Shown here: in pieces, positions 34,833-36,517 of the stretch
How the letters are laid out: every line of letters starts with the position of its first letter
How positions within the stretch are numbered: the stretch's first letter is position 1
NCBI GenBank assembly: GCA_025927695.1
Contig: JAICLA010000003.1
Span: forward strand, 1 to 36,517
From: Terriglobales bacterium
Lineage (GTDB): Bacteria > Acidobacteriota > Terriglobia > Terriglobales > Acidobacteriaceae
Reading direction: 5' to 3'
DNA: 36,517 nt
Program-made: the position numbers and the translations under genes
Notes under the pieces: generated by a model
Database searches by the model: none
What the model saw: only the letters and a program-made list of their open reading frames with translations
What the model was told of the DNA's origin: nothing

Positions 34833-36167
34833 ATGGCTTCTATGACGACCCTCGCCAGAAAGACGCGATCGGCAGTTGCGCAGACTCTATTTGTGGCGAC
34901 CTTTGCCCTTGCCGGCGCGCTTTGCGCGGCCGCTCAGCAATCTGTAGCCCATGAAGCGAAATACCTAGGACCCGGCTCCTGCAGCGCTGTGGCCTGCCAC
35001 GGCGGCCTGGCTCCTATGAACGTGACGCCTATCCTGCAGAACGAATACAGCATCTGGGTGGTCAAAGATAAGCACGCCAAAGCCTGGTCTGTACTGCAAA
35101 ACCCCGTTTCCCAACGGATGGCCAACATCCTTGGCATCGGCAAAGCGCAGGCCGCGCCAAAATGCCTCGCCTGCCACGCGCTGGCTATCACACCCGCGCA
35201 AAAGGGCCGCGACTTCGACAATACTGACGGCGTGAGCTGTGAGAGCTGCCACGGCCCGTCGTCCAACTGGCTGGGACCACATACCCTCAAAGGCGCGACC
35301 ACGGTGCAAAACATCGCGCTGGGCATGTTTGATACCAAAGACGTGATCAAGCGCGCTGAAGGCTGCATGACTTGCCACATAGGCACGGCAGACAAGTTTG
35401 TTGACCACGAAATGATCGCCGCCGGACATCCTGACCTGGTCTTCGAACTTGACGCTTATCTCGCCGTTGAGCCGCCGCATTGGAAAGCCAATCCGGATCC
35501 ATTCAATGGCGTGCGCGTCTGGAGCGTAGGTCAAGCCGTTCAGCTTTCGGAGAGCCTAAAGCGGCTCTCGCGACGCGCGAATGGTCCGATTTGGCCGGAA
35601 TATGCTGAGCTTGATTGCATGAGTTGCCATCACAGCTTGACCAAACCGGAAGATAGCTGGCGGCAGAATCTTGGTTATCACGATCGGCGGCCGGGAAATC
35701 CGGCTTACAACGATGCGCACTATGTTGTATTCCGCGCGCTGCTGAAAGATTGGGACGCCGGCGCGAGTAGCGACCTTGAGAAACAGCTTGATGTCGTCTA
35801 TCGCGAGACCACCAAACTCAACGGCGACCGCAAGGCAATCGCCTCCGCGGCTGATTCCGCTGCTGCCATCTCCGGTTCCCTGGCGCAGCGGCTGAACAAG
35901 ATGGAATTCAATCGCGAGTCCACCGCGCGGCTGATCCGCGCGATCTGCGCTGATGCTGACCACATATCAGCTGGTGGTGTGCGTTCAGCCGAGCAAGCGA
36001 CTATGGCTCTCGATTCCGCCCTGATCGCCTATTCCAAGTCTGCGGGTAACCAGCCGGAGACGCGTAACGCGGTTAATGCTCTGTTCTCGCAGCTGGACAA
36101 TCCCTCTGCGTACAACGCTCCCAAGTTTGCGGCGGCGATGAAGCACGTTAGCGCTTCCCTGCGCTAA
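34833..36167 (+). CDS. exported pentaheme cytochrome, c554-like
   Basis: 444 residues with a signal peptide (TRSAVAQTLFVATFALAGAL, cleaved after CAAA). Heme sites are a CX4CH at Cys50 (CSAVACHG) and four CXXCH at Cys111 (CLACH), Cys136 (CESCH), Cys178 (CMTCH) and Cys262 (CMSCH). The CX4CH first site followed by GVSCESCHGP and a GHPDLVFEL segment is typical of the periplasmic cytochrome c554-like group. The C-terminal 170 residues lack hemes and are helical. It is divergent from the NADH-cytochrome operon, with start codons 120 bases apart, so the two may be co-regulated. It could receive electrons from the decaheme. An alternative start is ATG 34842. A hydroxylamine-oxidoreductase-type role is not supported. 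Confidence 0.88.
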   Translation: MASMTTLARKTRSAVAQTLFVATFALAGALCAAAQQSVAHEAKYLGPGSCSAVACHGGLAPMNVTPILQNEYSIWVVKDKHAKAWSVLQNPVSQRMANILGIGKAQAAPKCLACHALAITPAQKGRDFDNTDGVSCESCHGPSSNWLGPHTLKGATTVQNIALGMFDTKDVIKRAEGCMTCHIGTADKFVDHEMIAAGHPDLVFELDAYLAVEPPHWKANPDPFNGVRVWSVGQAVQLSESLKRLSRRANGPIWPEYAELDCMSCHHSLTKPEDSWRQNLGYHDRRPGNPAYNDAHYVVFRALLKDWDAGASSDLEKQLDVVYRETTKLNGDRKAIASAADSAAAISGSLAQRLNKMEFNRESTARLIRAICADADHISAGGVRSAEQATMALDSALIAYSKSAGNQPETRNAVNALFSQLDNPSAYNAPKFAAAMKHVSASLR

Positions 36168-36187
36168 CGCTTCAAACTTACTGACAA

Positions 36188-36517
36188 CTAGAAGGTTGGG
36201 TTGCGCGGAAACTTCAGATACGGCAACTGCACATTGCCGATCATGATGTGATCTGCCCGTATTGCATCGGGCGGCTCGAAACCGATTGCGGCTTGCGCGG
36301 AGACGTAATCGTCTTGCTCCACGCCGTCGCCGGAGATGCCGAGCGCGCCCACAAGCACGCCATTCTTATAGAGCGGAACGCTGCCCGGGAAGAAGACAAC
36401 GCCGTTCTGGTTCGGGTTCGCCGGCTGGTGTCCGTTGGTACAAGGATGCGCGCGGTCGTACTGATACAACTGGAAAAATGGCCCGGGCGACGAGCCGTCA
36501 ATCCCTGATGGGAAGAA
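36188..36517 (-). CDS. GlcG/HbpS-like heme-binding family protein, C-terminal part
   Basis: The reading frame is open to the right edge, so only the last 109 residues are seen. They contain the family core FFPGSVPLYKNGVLVGALG followed by ISGDGVEQDDYVSAQAAIGF, matching the GlcG/HbpS (DUF336) fold: a small alpha-beta domain with a repeated Gly-Val-Leu-Val-Gly-Ala strand pair. The preceding part (HPCTNGHQPANPNQNGVVF) is an insertion rich in Asn and Pro. HbpS of Streptomyces binds heme; other members are of uncertain role. It converges on the pentaheme cytochrome gene with a 20-base gap. Confidence 0.8.
   Translation of the reverse strand, partial: FFPSGIDGSSPGPFFQLYQYDRAHPCTNGHQPANPNQNGVVFFPGSVPLYKNGVLVGALGISGDGVEQDDYVSAQAAIGFEPPDAIRADHIMIGNVQLPYLKFPRNPTF

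Noticed and set aside
1-36517. CRISPR array, prophage, insertion sequence
   Set aside because: No regularly spaced direct repeats, integrase, transposase or terminal inverted repeats were seen.

Overview
The window most likely comes from an acidobacterium (Terriglobia, Koribacter/Acidobacteriaceae type). The reasons are a GC-rich genome with loosely packed small operons, a REP-like intergenic repeat of the kind I associate with acidobacterial genomes, a ferrous-looking abundance of large multiheme cytochromes, a carboxypeptidase-regulatory-domain/beta-barrel protein, and NtrB/NtrC-type signalling. No rRNA, tRNA, CRISPR array, phage or insertion sequence was recognised. The assignment rests on gene style only and has not been checked against a database.

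Left part (1-17.4 kb), mostly ordinary metabolism. A cut-off Tat-exported protein and a formate-dehydrogenase-gamma-type cytochrome b lie at the left edge. Next come a lower-GC gene for a Gly/Ala-rich membrane protein (1011-1955) and a reductive pyrimidine catabolism cluster: dihydropyrimidinase on the minus strand, divergent from the two dihydropyrimidine dehydrogenase subunits preT-preA. Then follow a serine beta-lactamase-like hydrolase, an NTF2/DUF4440-like lipoprotein, a TRIC/YadS-type channel, the glycolate oxidase operon glcD-glcE-glcF with a PD40 propeller gene overlapping its end, a glycine-zipper Asn-rich exported protein and a DUF58 protein.

Middle part (17.4-22.6 kb), regulation. 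A 408-base intergenic region carries a terminator, two inverted repeats and a very good sigma-54 (-24/-12) promoter. It lies in front of a 946-residue PDZ/multi-TM/GAF/PAS histidine kinase and its NtrC-type sigma-54 activator, so the pair is probably self-activating. msrB (methionine-R-sulfoxide reductase) follows, ending in a strong terminator.

Right part (22.6-36.2 kb), the most interesting stretch: a dense electron-transfer locus. An outer-membrane beta-barrel protein and a giant cytochrome (nine CXXCH motifs, one CX4CH motif and a C-terminal LVIVD-repeat propeller) read rightwards. Facing them is a tightly coupled four-gene minus-strand operon: a fused NuoE-NuoF NADH-oxidising flavoprotein, then a 728-residue iron-sulfur protein in which two cyclic-nucleotide-binding domains sit between a HoxU/NuoG-like front and a DmsB-like ferredoxin tail, then a membrane protein with two H-x13-H helices (probable diheme cytochrome b), then a membrane-anchored decaheme cytochrome c. 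A pentaheme c554-like cytochrome diverges from the operon promoter. Read together, this suggests a route from NADH through flavin, Fe-S centres and b hemes to periplasmic or outer-membrane c hemes, possibly gated by a cyclic nucleotide, with no complex I proton-pumping subunits in the window. The right edge cuts a GlcG/HbpS-like heme-binding protein gene.
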